A stretch of 47,562 nucleotides of DNA. Source: DASVDK01 sp036381125 [NCBI: Thermodesulfobacteriota bacterium]. GTDB lineage: Bacteria > DASVDK01. The notes below the pieces were generated by a model, which saw only the letters and a list, made by a program, of their open reading frames with translations, searched no databases and had not been told where the DNA came from. The translations under genes and the position numbers were made by a program. This document shows positions 28,438-37,485 of this stretch, one piece after another. Position 1 is the first letter of the stretch. Each line of letters starts with the position of its first letter. The stretch is taken from contig DASVDK010000070.1 of NCBI GenBank assembly GCA_036381125.1, forward strand, positions 1-47,562, written 5' to 3'.

Positions 28438-30761
28438 GGGACGGCGAGCGCATCGCGCCGGCAGGCGCCGTCGAGGCGAGCGGCTCCGAGGCGGAGCGAG
28501 CCGTGGGCCCGGGCGGAGCCGAAGTCGGTGCGCCCGCCGTTCGCGGCGCGGAGCCCGACCGCGAACCGTCGAAGGACGTGAGCTGGCGCATCGAGGACGA
28601 CATCGCCATCGTCACGCTCGACCGTCGGGGGGCGACCGCCAACGTCCTCGGCACGCCGGTCATGATGCGCCTCAACGAGGTGTGGGGCGAGATCGAGCGG
28701 GCGGTCTCGGCCGGGTACGTCCGCGGCGTCGTGATCATCAGCGGCAAGCCGGACATCTTCGTGGCGGGCGCCGACGTGAACGAGATCGCGTCGATCACCG
28801 ACCCGTCGGCGGGCGAGGAGGCCGCGGCCCGCGGGCAGGCCATCTTCGAGCGGCTCGCGCGGCTGCCGGTGAAGACGATCGCCGCCATCCACGGCGCCTG
28901 CGTCGGCGGCGGGCTCGAGATGGTCCTCGCGTGCGCCATGCGCATCGCCACCGACGACCCCAGGACGCGCCTCGGGCTGCCGGAGGTCACGCTCGGGATC
29001 ATCCCGGGCTTCGGCGGCACGCAGCGGCTGCCGCGGCTGATCGGCCTCGAGCCGGCGCTCGACCTGATCCTCACCGGCCGCCTCGTGGACGCGAAGCAGG
29101 CGCGCCGTATCGGTCTCGTCGACGACGTCGTGGCGAAGCCGATCCTCCTCGACTGGGCCAAGCGGTACGCGAGCGGCGAGGTGCAGCCCCGCCGCCGCCC
29201 CGCCCCGCTCGCCGCCCGGGCGCGGCGCACGCTCCTCGAGCGCTTCGGCGTCGGCCGCGACCTCGTCTTCAAGCAGGCCGAGAAGCGGGTGCGGGCGCGG
29301 ACCGGCGGCAAGTACCCGGCGCCGCTCAGGGCGATCGAGGCGGTGCGCAGCGGCCTCGGCAAGCCGATGCCCGAGGCGCTGGCCGTGGAGGCGCGCATCG
29401 TCGGCCCGCTCCTCGCGAGCGACATCTGCAAGTCGCTCGCGGGCCTCTACCTCCTCTCCGAGCAGGCCAAGAAGCAGGCCGCGGACGCCGCGCGGCCGGT
29501 CGCCCGCCTCGGCGTCCTGGGCGCCGGCATCATGGGCGCGGGGATCGCGCAGTCGGCCGCGCAGGCCGGCCTGCCGGTGCGGCTGCGCGACGTCTCCGTC
29601 GCCGCGCTCGCGGCCGGCATGAAGGCCGCGGCCGCGGTCCCGCGGGAGGCCGTGCGCCGCCGGCGCATGACGCCGGTCGACATGCGCCGCCAGATGGGCC
29701 GCATCTCGGCCACCACCGACTGGCGCGGCTTCGCGCGTTGCGACCTCGTCATCGAGGCCGTCGTGGAGGACCTCGAGGTGAAGCGCACGGTGCTGGCCCA
29801 GGCGGCCGCCGCCGCGCCGGGCGCCCTGCTCGCCACCAACACCTCCTCGATCGCCATCGACGCCATCGCCGAGGGGCTGCCCGATCCCTCGCGCCTCGTC
29901 GGGATCCACTTCTTCAACCCCGTGCACCGGATGCCGCTCGTCGAGGTCGTGCGCGGAGCCCGGACGGCCGAGGAGGCCGTGGCGACCGCCGTCGCCTTCG
30001 CGCGCCGCCTCGGCAAGACGCCGATCGTCGTGAAGGATGGGCCGGGCTTCCTCGTGAACCGCCTCCTTGCGCCCTACCTGGCCGAGGCCGTGCGCTGCGT
30101 CGTCGATCGCGTCCCGATCGAGACGATCGACCGCGCCATGACGGACTTCGGGATGGCGATGGGGCCGCTCGCGGTCCTGGACGAGGTCGGGTTCGACACG
30201 GCCGCCAGGGTGTCGCGCGTGCTCGAGGCCGGCCTGGGCGAGCGGATGGCGCCGGCGCCCGGCATGGCGCGGCTGCTCGAGGCGGGGCGCAAGGGCAAGA
30301 AGGGGGGCGGGGGGTTCTACGTGTACGACAGGACCGGCAAGCGGCTCGGCCCCGACCGCGCCGTGTACGCGGTCCTCGGCGTGCCGGCCCCCTCGAGAGG
30401 CGAGACCGCGAAGGCGGCTCCGCGGGGCGACGGCCCCTCGGCGCTCGGCCCCATTGCCGACGTGCCGGCCCCCGAGCTGGTCGAGCGGCTCCTCTATCCG
30501 ATGATCAACGAGGCGGCGCGGGTGCTCGACGAGGGGATCGTCGCCGGGCCCGAGTGGGTCGACCTGGCCATGGTGCTCGGGACCGGCTTCGCCCCCTTCC
30601 GGGGCGGCCCGCTCCGTTACGCCGACCGCGTGGGGCTCCCCGCCGTCGTGAGCCGCCTGCGGGAGCTGGCCGCCGCCCACGGCCCCCGCTTCGAGCCGGC
30701 GCCGGCCCTCGTGGCGCGCGCGTCGTCGGGTCAGCGCTTCCTGCCGCCCACCAGGCCGTAG
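28434..30761 (+). CDS. FadJ-like enoyl-CoA hydratase/3-hydroxyacyl-CoA dehydrogenase
   Basis: 775 residues. N-terminal crotonase domain (about 45-240): NEIASITDPSAGEEAAARG, AAIHGACVGGGLEMVLAC, LPEVTLGIIPGFGGTQRLPR with the catalytic Glu residues. A linker helix follows. The NAD-binding dehydrogenase domain starts at LGVLGAGIMGAGIAQSAA (about 358) and continues with GIHFFNPVHRMPLVEVV, holding the catalytic His. The C-terminal 3HCDH domains include GPGFLVNRLLAPYL. It carries out hydration and NAD-linked oxidation in beta-oxidation. The GTG start overlaps the thiolase stop; the first 43 residues are low-complexity and may not be conserved. Confidence 0.92.
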   Translation: MRDGERIAPAGAVEASGSEAERAVGPGGAEVGAPAVRGAEPDREPSKDVSWRIEDDIAIVTLDRRGATANVLGTPVMMRLNEVWGEIERAVSAGYVRGVVIISGKPDIFVAGADVNEIASITDPSAGEEAAARGQAIFERLARLPVKTIAAIHGACVGGGLEMVLACAMRIATDDPRTRLGLPEVTLGIIPGFGGTQRLPRLIGLEPALDLILTGRLVDAKQARRIGLVDDVVAKPILLDWAKRYASGEVQPRRRPAPLAARARRTLLERFGVGRDLVFKQAEKRVRARTGGKYPAPLRAIEAVRSGLGKPMPEALAVEARIVGPLLASDICKSLAGLYLLSEQAKKQAADAARPVARLGVLGAGIMGAGIAQSAAQAGLPVRLRDVSVAALAAGMKAAAAVPREAVRRRRMTPVDMRRQMGRISATTDWRGFARCDLVIEAVVEDLEVKRTVLAQAAAAAPGALLATNTSSIAIDAIAEGLPDPSRLVGIHFFNPVHRMPLVEVVRGARTAEEAVATAVAFARRLGKTPIVVKDGPGFLVNRLLAPYLAEAVRCVVDRVPIETIDRAMTDFGMAMGPLAVLDEVGFDTAARVSRVLEAGLGERMAPAPGMARLLEAGRKGKKGGGGFYVYDRTGKRLGPDRAVYAVLGVPAPSRGETAKAAPRGDGPSALGPIADVPAPELVERLLYPMINEAARVLDEGIVAGPEWVDLAMVLGTGFAPFRGGPLRYADRVGLPAVVSRLRELAAAHGPRFEPAPALVARASSGQRFLPPTRP

Positions 30762-30763
30762 CC

Positions 30764-30904
30764 GGGGTCAGGTCTTTCCATTTTCCACGGGGTCAGGTCT
30801 TTCCGTTTTCCAGGGGGTCTGACCCCACTCGTTTTCCAGGGGGTCAGGTCTTTCCATTTTCCAGGCACAGGCAAACGGTGGGGTCCGACCCCGCTCGTGT
30901 GCCA
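30764..30904 (+). repeat. Four-unit repeat array (A, A', B, A) plus a diverged B unit
   Basis: Type A 30764-30787, A' 30789-30812, type B 30814-30838, type A 30840-30863, then a diverged B-like unit at 30880-30904 (GGGGTCCGACCCCGC then TCGTGTGCCA). The first 100 bp match the array at 23454-23553 in opposite orientation except for one spacer base. It lies between the convergent ends of the fadJ-like gene and the membrane kinase. Confidence 0.95.
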
Positions 30905-30953
30905 CGGGCCGCCGCCGACCCGTCCCCCGCTCCTCATCCCACGGTGATCCGCG

Positions 30954-33900
30954 CTAGACAGTTGCGGCCCGGCCGGCGTCGGCGGCGGACGTCCCGCGGG
31001 GCCGGACGGGAAGGCGGACGACGAACGTGCTGCCCCGGCCGGGCCCCTCGCTCTCGGCGTGGATCGTCCCCCCGTGCAGGGAGACGATCTGCCGGCAGAT
31101 GGAGAGCCCGAGGCCGGTCCCGCGCACCGACCGCATCCGTCGCTCGCCCTGCCGACTCCTCGCCGGCCCGGCCGCCGGCTGGTAGAAGGGCTCGAAGATC
31201 CGCTCGAGCTGGTCGGGCTGCAGGCCCTCCCCCGTGTCGTGCACGCGCAGGACGATCGCCTCCGCGTCGGTCGCCGGGCCGCCGTCGCGCCGCGCGTCGA
31301 TGTCCACGCGCCCGCCAGGCGGCGTGAACTTGATGGCGTTGGAGAGGAGGTTCAGGAGAACCTGCTCGACCTTGAGGCGGTCGCCCGACAGGACGAGGTC
31401 CGGCGGCACCCGGGATTGCAGGGCGACCCCGCGCTCGCGGGCCTGCGCCTCGGTGATGGCCACCGCGTCGGCCGCGACCTGGGCGAGGGCGATCGACTCG
31501 AGGCGGAGCGGATCGCGCCCCGCGGCAAGCTTCGACGCGTCGAGCAGCTCGTTCACGAGGCTCGACATCGTGACGAGGCTGCGCGCGGCGATCTCGACGA
31601 GCGTCTCGGGGCTCTCGGCGAGGCGCCCCGCGAGGACCCGGCCGAGCAGGCGCACGGTGCCGAGCGCCGAGGTGAGCGGCGTCCTGAGCTCGTGCGAGGC
31701 ACGGGCGAGGAAGGCGTCGCGCGCGGCGACCGCGGCCCGCGCCTCCTCGTAGAGCCGGGCGTTGTCGATCGCCAGGGCGGCCCGTCGGGCGAGGTCGACG
31801 GCGATCTCGAGGTCGGCGTCCCCGAATCGGCGCCCCGACGTCGAGGCGCCGAAGATCATCGCCCCCAGGGTCCGGCCCCGCGCGACGAGCGGTACGAACA
31901 TGCTCGATGTCGGTGCGAGCACGTGGACGAGCGCGCGATACTCGGGGTCCGGCATGTCGAGGTCGGCCTCGCCCGCCTCCGTCACCAGCTCGGCCCGCCC
32001 CGTCCGGATCACCCGCGCCGACGGGTGACTCGGGTGGACCGTGTAGCGGCCGAGGCGCTCGATGACGGCCGCCTTCTCGGGATCGACGTGCGCGAGGGCG
32101 GCGCGGCGGATCGACCCGTCCGGCTCGAGCAGGTCGACGACGCACCAGTCGGCAACGACCGGCACGGCGAGGCGCGTCACCTCCGAGAGGGTTGCCTGGT
32201 AGTCGAGGGAGGAGGAAAGGACCTCGCTCGCCCCCGCGACGAACCGCAGCGCGTCCTCCGCCCGACTGCGCTCGGTCACGTCGAGCGAGACGGCGATCAC
32301 GCCGCCGATGCGCCCGGTGTCGTCGACGAGCGGCTCGAAGTGCGACTGGAAGACGCGGCCGGCCCACTGCGCCCGGTACGCGACCGGCTCGCCCGCGAGG
32401 GCGCGGCGGATGACGGCGATCTCGGGGAAGTCGGGGTCGTCGGTCCCGAGGTACTCGTACATCGAGCGACCGACGAGCTCTCCGGGCCGCAACCCGAGGT
32501 TCGCAAGCCCCGCGCCGGTCGAGACCGTGATCCGGAGGTCCGGCCCGACCGCCCAGAGGACCGCCGGGACCCGCTCCGTGATGAACCTGAGCTGCGCCTC
32601 GCTCGCCCCGAGGCGTTCGGCGGCCTCGCGCTCGGCCGTCACGTCGACGAACGTGATGACTCCGGCGACGATCCGGCCCTCGCCGTCCCGGATCGGCGCG
32701 GCCGAGACCCGCACGCGGACGCGGCGGCCGCCGACCTGCTCGACGTCGAGCTCCTCGCCGCTCACGGTCTCGCCGCGGCGGATGGCGCGCGCCAGCGGCC
32801 AGTCGTCCGGCCGGAGCCGGCGGCCGTCCGTGCGGGTCGCGGTCCAGGCGTCGCCGTAGTGCTCGATGTCGTCGGGGAGCCTCGCCGGTCTGCCGAGGAT
32901 CTCGGCGGCGTGCCGGTTCGCGAGGACGATGCGGCCGGACGGCGCCTCGGCGAGGATCACCCCGGCGGGCAACTGGCGGACGATCGCCTCGAACTGGTTG
33001 CGCGACGCGGCCAGGAGCGCCGCCTGCCGCTCGAGCTGCCGCGTTCGCGCCTCGAGCTCGCCGGCCATGACGTTGAAGCTCTCGGCGAGCCACCGGAGTT
33101 CGCGGCACCCTCGCACGTCGACCCGCCGGCCGAGATCCCCCGTGGCGAGCGCCGACGCGGCCGAGGCGATCTGCGCCAGGGAGCGGGCCGAGAGCCAGCG
33201 GGAGAGCGCCACCGAGAGGCCGGCGCAGAGGAGCGTCACGGCAAGCCCGCCCGCGAGCGCCGTCTCCCCCCCTGGGAGCCGCCGGCGGCCTCCCTCGTTC
33301 GGTTCGAGGGCGGCGACGGCCCAGCCGAGTCCGGGGACCGGGACGATCGCGCCGAAGCACGACGGGCCGGTGGACGGGCCCGGCCCGTGCTCCACGCGCG
33401 CCGGCCGGCCGCGCAGCGCCTCGGCGACGGCCGGTACGACGGAGAGGTCCCACGCTCGCCAGTCGGACCGCGACGATCGGCCGTGAACGACCACGCGCCC
33501 CGTGTGGTCGAGGACGACCGGGACGCTGCGGCCGGACGGGACCACCCCGAGCGCTCGCGCGAGCCGATCGGCCGGGACCCCGGCGAGGAGCGTGCGGTCC
33601 GGAGCGCCGTGCGGCCCCCGGATCGGCGCCCGGACGAGGACGCCGGGCACCGCGCCCGGCAGGTCGGCGGCGATCGCGTCGGCGGCCCAGGTCGGCGAGG
33701 AGCGGTGAGCGTCGACGACGCCGGCAAGGCCCCGGTGCGCCGTCGCACCCGGGTCGGCGTCGACGATCCGTCCGTCCCGGTCCAGGACGACGGCGAAGTC
33801 GATGTCGGGCTGCGACCGCCGCAGATCGCGGAGCACCGCGTGCGCGGCCGGTCCGCGGCGCGGGGATTCGAGGCTCCGGGCCGCCGCCTGGACGGCCGCG

Positions 33901-34157
33901 AGGTAGTCGCCGACCACGATCGTGGTCGTGCGCGCGAGCGCCCGTGCCGCCTGGGCGTGCCCCGCGAAGGCCGACTCTTCGGCATGCCGCCGCATCCGGT
34001 TCACGGCCAGGATGCCGGTGAGAGCGGCCAGCAGGGCGATGACGATGGGAAAGACGGGGAGCGCGCGGCGCTGGCGCCGCCAGGAGAGGGGCGGTGACGC
34101 GGGGTGAGCGGGGCCGGCGGCCGCGGACCCGGGGGCCGGCGGTCTGTCCTGGTCCAT
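30954..34157 (-). CDS. Membrane sensor histidine kinase with extracytoplasmic sensor, HAMP, PAS and GAF domains
   Basis: 1067 residues. TM1 at about 33-52; extracytoplasmic sensor to about 298, probably Cache-like (FAVVLDRDGRIVDADPG, VPVVLDHTGRVVVHG); TM2 at about 299-318; HAMP at 320-372; PAS 1 (about 386-500, ILAEAPSGRIVLANRHAAEI); PAS 2 (about 528-640, LWAVGPDLRITVSTGAG); GAF (about 650-790); HisKA with ASHELRTPLTSALG; HATPase with NLLSNAIKF, DTGEGLQ and GTGLGLSICRQIV. It has no receiver domain. The start ATG 34157 follows CCGGGAGGGACC. It probably senses a small periplasmic ligand; no response regulator is adjacent. Confidence 0.9.
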   Translation of the reverse strand: MDQDRPPAPGSAAAGPAHPASPPLSWRRQRRALPVFPIVIALLAALTGILAVNRMRRHAEESAFAGHAQAARALARTTTIVVGDYLAAVQAAARSLESPRRGPAAHAVLRDLRRSQPDIDFAVVLDRDGRIVDADPGATAHRGLAGVVDAHRSSPTWAADAIAADLPGAVPGVLVRAPIRGPHGAPDRTLLAGVPADRLARALGVVPSGRSVPVVLDHTGRVVVHGRSSRSDWRAWDLSVVPAVAEALRGRPARVEHGPGPSTGPSCFGAIVPVPGLGWAVAALEPNEGGRRRLPGGETALAGGLAVTLLCAGLSVALSRWLSARSLAQIASAASALATGDLGRRVDVRGCRELRWLAESFNVMAGELEARTRQLERQAALLAASRNQFEAIVRQLPAGVILAEAPSGRIVLANRHAAEILGRPARLPDDIEHYGDAWTATRTDGRRLRPDDWPLARAIRRGETVSGEELDVEQVGGRRVRVRVSAAPIRDGEGRIVAGVITFVDVTAEREAAERLGASEAQLRFITERVPAVLWAVGPDLRITVSTGAGLANLGLRPGELVGRSMYEYLGTDDPDFPEIAVIRRALAGEPVAYRAQWAGRVFQSHFEPLVDDTGRIGGVIAVSLDVTERSRAEDALRFVAGASEVLSSSLDYQATLSEVTRLAVPVVADWCVVDLLEPDGSIRRAALAHVDPEKAAVIERLGRYTVHPSHPSARVIRTGRAELVTEAGEADLDMPDPEYRALVHVLAPTSSMFVPLVARGRTLGAMIFGASTSGRRFGDADLEIAVDLARRAALAIDNARLYEEARAAVAARDAFLARASHELRTPLTSALGTVRLLGRVLAGRLAESPETLVEIAARSLVTMSSLVNELLDASKLAAGRDPLRLESIALAQVAADAVAITEAQARERGVALQSRVPPDLVLSGDRLKVEQVLLNLLSNAIKFTPPGGRVDIDARRDGGPATDAEAIVLRVHDTGEGLQPDQLERIFEPFYQPAAGPARSRQGERRMRSVRGTGLGLSICRQIVSLHGGTIHAESEGPGRGSTFVVRLPVRPRGTSAADAGRAATV

Positions 34158-34203
34158 GGCGGTCCCTCCCGGGCCGGGAGGCGGGCCTCACGGCGCCGGT
34201 CCG

Positions 34204-34215
34204 CTGTACGTACAG
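34204..34215. promoter_or_regulatory. Perfect 12-bp palindrome in the sensor-kinase leader
   Basis: CTGTACGTACAG, about 47 bp before the kinase ATG and about 18 nt downstream of a minus-strand TAGGCT (34238-34233) that could be its -10. The position suits a repressor operator or a short RNA stem. It is AT-richer than its surroundings. Confidence 0.45.
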
Positions 34216-34317
34216 TGGGCGAAAAGGGACCAAGCCTAGGGAATGGACCGGCCGGCGGCAAGAGGCGAACGCTCGTCTGCCGGGCACGCACCTGCGCGGC
34301 TCCCGTGGGGACCGACC

Positions 34318-35925
34318 TTACGGGCTCCCGTGCGATGCCGACAGGCGGGAGGCGGCGACGACCGGGGAGGGGAGCCGCGTCGGCCAGAGGCCCGCCTCGA
34401 TCCCGCGGAGCAGCTCGTCGAGCCCCTCGCCCTCGCGCGCGCTGACGGCGACCGCGCCGTGAAGGCGCGCGAGCGACTCCCACTCCTCCTCGGGAAGCCG
34501 ATCACGCTTGTTGAAGACGAGCAGCCTCGGCCGCTCGCCGAGCCCCAGCTCGGCGAGGATCCCGTCGACGGCCGCCTTCTGCGAGGGCCAGTCGGGGTTG
34601 CTCACGTCGACGACGTGGAGGAGGAGGTCCGCGTACTCGAGCTCCTCGAGCGTCGCCCGGAACGCCGCGACGAGGTCCTTCGGCAGGTCGCGGATGAAGC
34701 CGACCGTGTCGGTGACGACCGCCTCGCGCGCCTCGGGGAACCTGAGCCGCCGGACCGTGGGGTCGAGCGTGGCGAAGAGGAGGTTCTCGGCGTAGACGTC
34801 GCTGTTGGTGAGGCGGCTGAGCAGCGTCGACTTGCCCGCGTTCGTGTACCCCACGATCGAGAGCACGGGCAGCCCTCCGGCCTCGCGCCTGGCCCGCCGC
34901 TGGCCGCGTCCCCGCGAGAGCGCCTCCACCTGCTTCTCGAGCTGGCGGATCCGCTCGCGCACCCGCCGGCGGTCGGTCTCGAGCTTCGTCTCGCCGGGAC
35001 CTCGCGTCCCGATGCCGCCGCCGAGGCGCGAGAGGCGGCCGTCCTGCGCGACGAGGCGCGGCAGCGAGTACCGGAGCTGCGCCAGCTCCACCTGGAGCTT
35101 GCCGTCCCGGCTCTGCGCCCGCCGGGCGAAGATGTCGAGGATGAGCTGCGTCCGGTCGACGACGGTGAGATCGGTGGACTCGTTGATCGAGCGCACCTGG
35201 GCCGGCGTCAGGTTCTGGTCGAAGACGATGTGGTCGGCGCCGAGCCTGAGGCCCTGCATGATCAGCTCGTCGAGCTTCCCCTTGCCGAGGAGGTACTTCG
35301 GGTCGAGCCTCGGCCGGCGCTGGATGACCGAGTCGAGGACGACGATGTCGTCCGACCGGGCCAGCTCCTTCAGCTCCTCCAGCGAGGCCTCCGGACGATT
35401 CGAGCGGTCGGTCGTGACCGAGACGAGGATCGCGCGCGGCCGCGTGTCGCGCACGTCGCGGGCGCCCTGGGCGCGCGCGATCTCGTCCTCGAGGGCCTGC
35501 ACGAACTCGGCGAAGTCGAGCCGATCGAGGGCGTAGGCCGGCGACGGCGGCAGCAGCCGCCAGTTCTCGTTCCTGGCGTTCGGCGGGAGGATGTGCGCGA
35601 GGTGCACCAGTCCCGGCGTGCCGTCGTCCGCCACGTCGATCACGCCCATCATGTCGAGGCGCAGGAGCGCGAGGTCGGTCAGGTCCTCCTTGGTGAGCCC
35701 GCTGCCGCCGAGCCGGGTGTGGAGCACCCGGACGCCGGCGAGTCGGCCGGGACCGGTCCGGGCCCGCCTGAGTTCCGGGATGGTGATCCGCCTCGCATCG
35801 CCCACCAGGACCCGCTCGAGGCCGGCGTTGCGGTCGATCAGGACGCCGATCTGGCGGCCGATCTCGTGGGAGAGCTCCGCGAGGAACCGGGTCAGCTCGT
35901 AGGTGATGACCTCGTGTGCGGGCAC
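34318..35925 (-). CDS. hflX: Ribosome-splitting GTPase HflX, 5' end irregular
   Basis: 535 residues from GTG 35925. The N-terminal HflX domain carries VVLDSVIQRRPRLDPKYLLG, the linker GGGIGTRGPGETKLETDRRR is the family hallmark, and the G domain has G1 GYTNAGKST, G3 DTVGF and G4 NKRD. HflX dissociates stalled ribosomes under stress. Conserved N-terminal sequence (LYGNTLGLKPSEIKQLE, RILRRR) is encoded in frame upstream of the GTG to about 35996, yet no ATG, GTG or TTG lies between it and the in-frame TAA at 36024-36022. An ATG at 36020 is in another frame, so a one-base deletion in the 5' end or an unusual start is likely. No hfq neighbour. Confidence 0.9.
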   Translation of the reverse strand: MPAHEVITYELTRFLAELSHEIGRQIGVLIDRNAGLERVLVGDARRITIPELRRARTGPGRLAGVRVLHTRLGGSGLTKEDLTDLALLRLDMMGVIDVADDGTPGLVHLAHILPPNARNENWRLLPPSPAYALDRLDFAEFVQALEDEIARAQGARDVRDTRPRAILVSVTTDRSNRPEASLEELKELARSDDIVVLDSVIQRRPRLDPKYLLGKGKLDELIMQGLRLGADHIVFDQNLTPAQVRSINESTDLTVVDRTQLILDIFARRAQSRDGKLQVELAQLRYSLPRLVAQDGRLSRLGGGIGTRGPGETKLETDRRRVRERIRQLEKQVEALSRGRGQRRARREAGGLPVLSIVGYTNAGKSTLLSRLTNSDVYAENLLFATLDPTVRRLRFPEAREAVVTDTVGFIRDLPKDLVAAFRATLEELEYADLLLHVVDVSNPDWPSQKAAVDGILAELGLGERPRLLVFNKRDRLPEEEWESLARLHGAVAVSAREGEGLDELLRGIEAGLWPTRLPSPVVAASRLSASHGSP

Positions 35926-36118
35926 GCGTCGGCGGAGGATCCGCTCGAGCTGCTTGATCTCGGAAGGCTTGAGTCCGAGGGTGTTGCCGTAGAGCTTGTC
36001 GATAGTGTCAGCGCCTCCATGTTACCTATCACTGTATCACGCTGGCACGAGACGCGCATGCCCCGGAGACGCGAGCGGCGCCGGAAGGCGCCGGGAGCCG
36101 TTGTCGGAAGGGGGCGCC

Positions 36119-36679
36119 ATGAGCGGACTCGTGCTCGGCGTCGCGCTCGGCCTGCTCGCAGCGCTGGCCGGGCCGGCCGCCGCCGCCGCGCCGGGGGACC
36201 CGGACTACGCGCAGCGGGTGGTGAACGAGGAGGTGGCCCGCCTCCACCAGGAGGCGCGAGGCCTCGCGCAGGCCGGGCGGCACGACGAGGCGCTGCGGAC
36301 CTACCGGCGCATCCTCGCCGTCAAGCCCGACGACCTCGACGCCCAGACCGCGCAGGCCCGCATCACCGCGTGGAGCGGCGACCATGCCCGCGCCGAGGCG
36401 CTCTACCGCGCCGTGCTCGAGCGGCGGCCCGACCACGCCGACGCCCTGACCGGCCTGGGAGACGTCCGCTCCTGGCGCGGCGACCTCGAGGGGGCGCGCC
36501 AGGCGTACGAGCGAGCCCTCGCCGCGGCGCCCGATCACGTCGACGCGCTCAAGGGCCTGGGGAAGCTCTCGCGATGGGCCGGCGATACGGCGGCGTCCCG
36601 GCAGTACTACACGCAGGCGCTCCGCCGGGCGCCGACCGACGCCGAGGCGCGCGACGCCATCCGCGCGCTCGGGCAGTGA
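36119..36679 (+). CDS. Exported TPR protein
   Basis: 186 residues. The N-terminal signal peptide is MSGLVLGVALGLLAALAGPA with likely cleavage after AAAA near residue 24. The remainder consists of about four tetratricopeptide repeats of 34 residues, for example ALRTYRRILAVKPDDLDAQT, AEALYRAVLERRPDHADAL and ARQAYERALAAAPDHVDAL. TPRs mediate protein-protein contacts, here in the periplasm or cell envelope. The ATG at 36119 follows GGAAGGGGG. It is divergent from hflX. Confidence 0.8.
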   Translation: MSGLVLGVALGLLAALAGPAAAAAPGDPDYAQRVVNEEVARLHQEARGLAQAGRHDEALRTYRRILAVKPDDLDAQTAQARITAWSGDHARAEALYRAVLERRPDHADALTGLGDVRSWRGDLEGARQAYERALAAAPDHVDALKGLGKLSRWAGDTAASRQYYTQALRRAPTDAEARDAIRALGQ

Positions 36680-36709
36680 AGCCGGTGTTCGGCGCTGGCG
36701 CGGAAAACG

Positions 36710-37462
36710 TCAGATGACGAAGCGGGCGAGGTCGGTCGCCAGCGTGAGCGGCCCCGAGTACCCGGCCCGCCGCACCGCGCCGACGATATCGGTCTCGAGC
36801 ACGGCCGGGTAGAAGTGGGTCAGCACGAGGTGCGCCGGCCGCGCCGCGGCGGCGATGCGGCCGCACCGGGTCGGCGTGAGGTGGCTCTCGATCGGCTCGT
36901 GGTCCGGCTGCGCGCACTCGAGCAGCAGGAGGTCGGCGCCCCGCGCGGCCTCCACGATCTGCGGGCACTCCCCGACGTCGCCCGAGTAGACCAGCGTCCG
37001 TCCCTCGAAGCCGAGCCGGTAGGCGACCGACGGCTTCGTGTGCACCACCTCGCGCGCCTCGACCTCCACCGGGCCGACCGTCGCGCGGGCGTCGAGGAGG
37101 TCGCGCACCTCGAGGCCGTAGGGCGGACGATCGAGCCACGGCGCGTTGACGCGCGCGAGGTCCTCCACGTAGTCCCGCATGCCCGGCGGCCCGATCACCA
37201 GGAGCGGCGCGGTCCGGCCGAAGCGGGGGATCGCGAGGGTGAAGAGGATCTGCGGCAGGTCGCTCACGTGGTCGAGGTGTCGGTGGGAGACCAGGATCGC
37301 GTCCACGTCCTGGAGCCGCATCCCCGCCTTCGCGAGCTGGCGGTGCGTCCCGGCGCCGCAGTCGAGAAGGAGGGTGGTGCCGCCGGCGCGGACGGCGTAC
37401 CCCGGCAGCCCCCGATCGGGGACCGGGAACGACGTGCCCGATCCCAGGACGATCAGCTCCAT
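36710..37462 (-). CDS. Metallo-beta-lactamase fold hydrolase, RNase Z-like
   Basis: 250 residues. The zinc motif H60-x-H62-x-D64-H65 lies in VSHRHLDHVSDLP; additional ligands are in VYSGDVGEC and the C-terminal LTHFYP. The N-terminus MELIVLGSGTSFPVPDRG is typical of the RNase Z/ElaC and arylsulfatase-like branch. A full RNase Z exosite is not evident, so tRNA 3' processing is possible but unproven. The ATG lies 6 nt after a TACCAT -10 box that overlaps the -10 of the divergent LpxH-like gene. Confidence 0.82.
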   Translation of the reverse strand: MELIVLGSGTSFPVPDRGLPGYAVRAGGTTLLLDCGAGTHRQLAKAGMRLQDVDAILVSHRHLDHVSDLPQILFTLAIPRFGRTAPLLVIGPPGMRDYVEDLARVNAPWLDRPPYGLEVRDLLDARATVGPVEVEAREVVHTKPSVAYRLGFEGRTLVYSGDVGECPQIVEAARGADLLLLECAQPDHEPIESHLTPTRCGRIAAAARPAHLVLTHFYPAVLETDIVGAVRRAGYSGPLTLATDLARFVI

Positions 37463-37468
37463 GGCGCA

Positions 37469-37478
37469 ATGGTATCAT
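37469..37478. promoter_or_regulatory. Bidirectional promoter core with overlapping divergent -10 boxes
   Basis: The 10 bp ATGGTATCAT holds TATCAT on the plus strand (37473-37478), 7 nt before ATG 37486. It also holds TACCAT on the minus strand (37474-37469), 6 nt before ATG 37462. The two start codons are only 23 bp apart, so both genes should give leaderless mRNAs from one opened region. Confidence 0.7.
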
Positions 37479-37485
37479 CGCCGCC

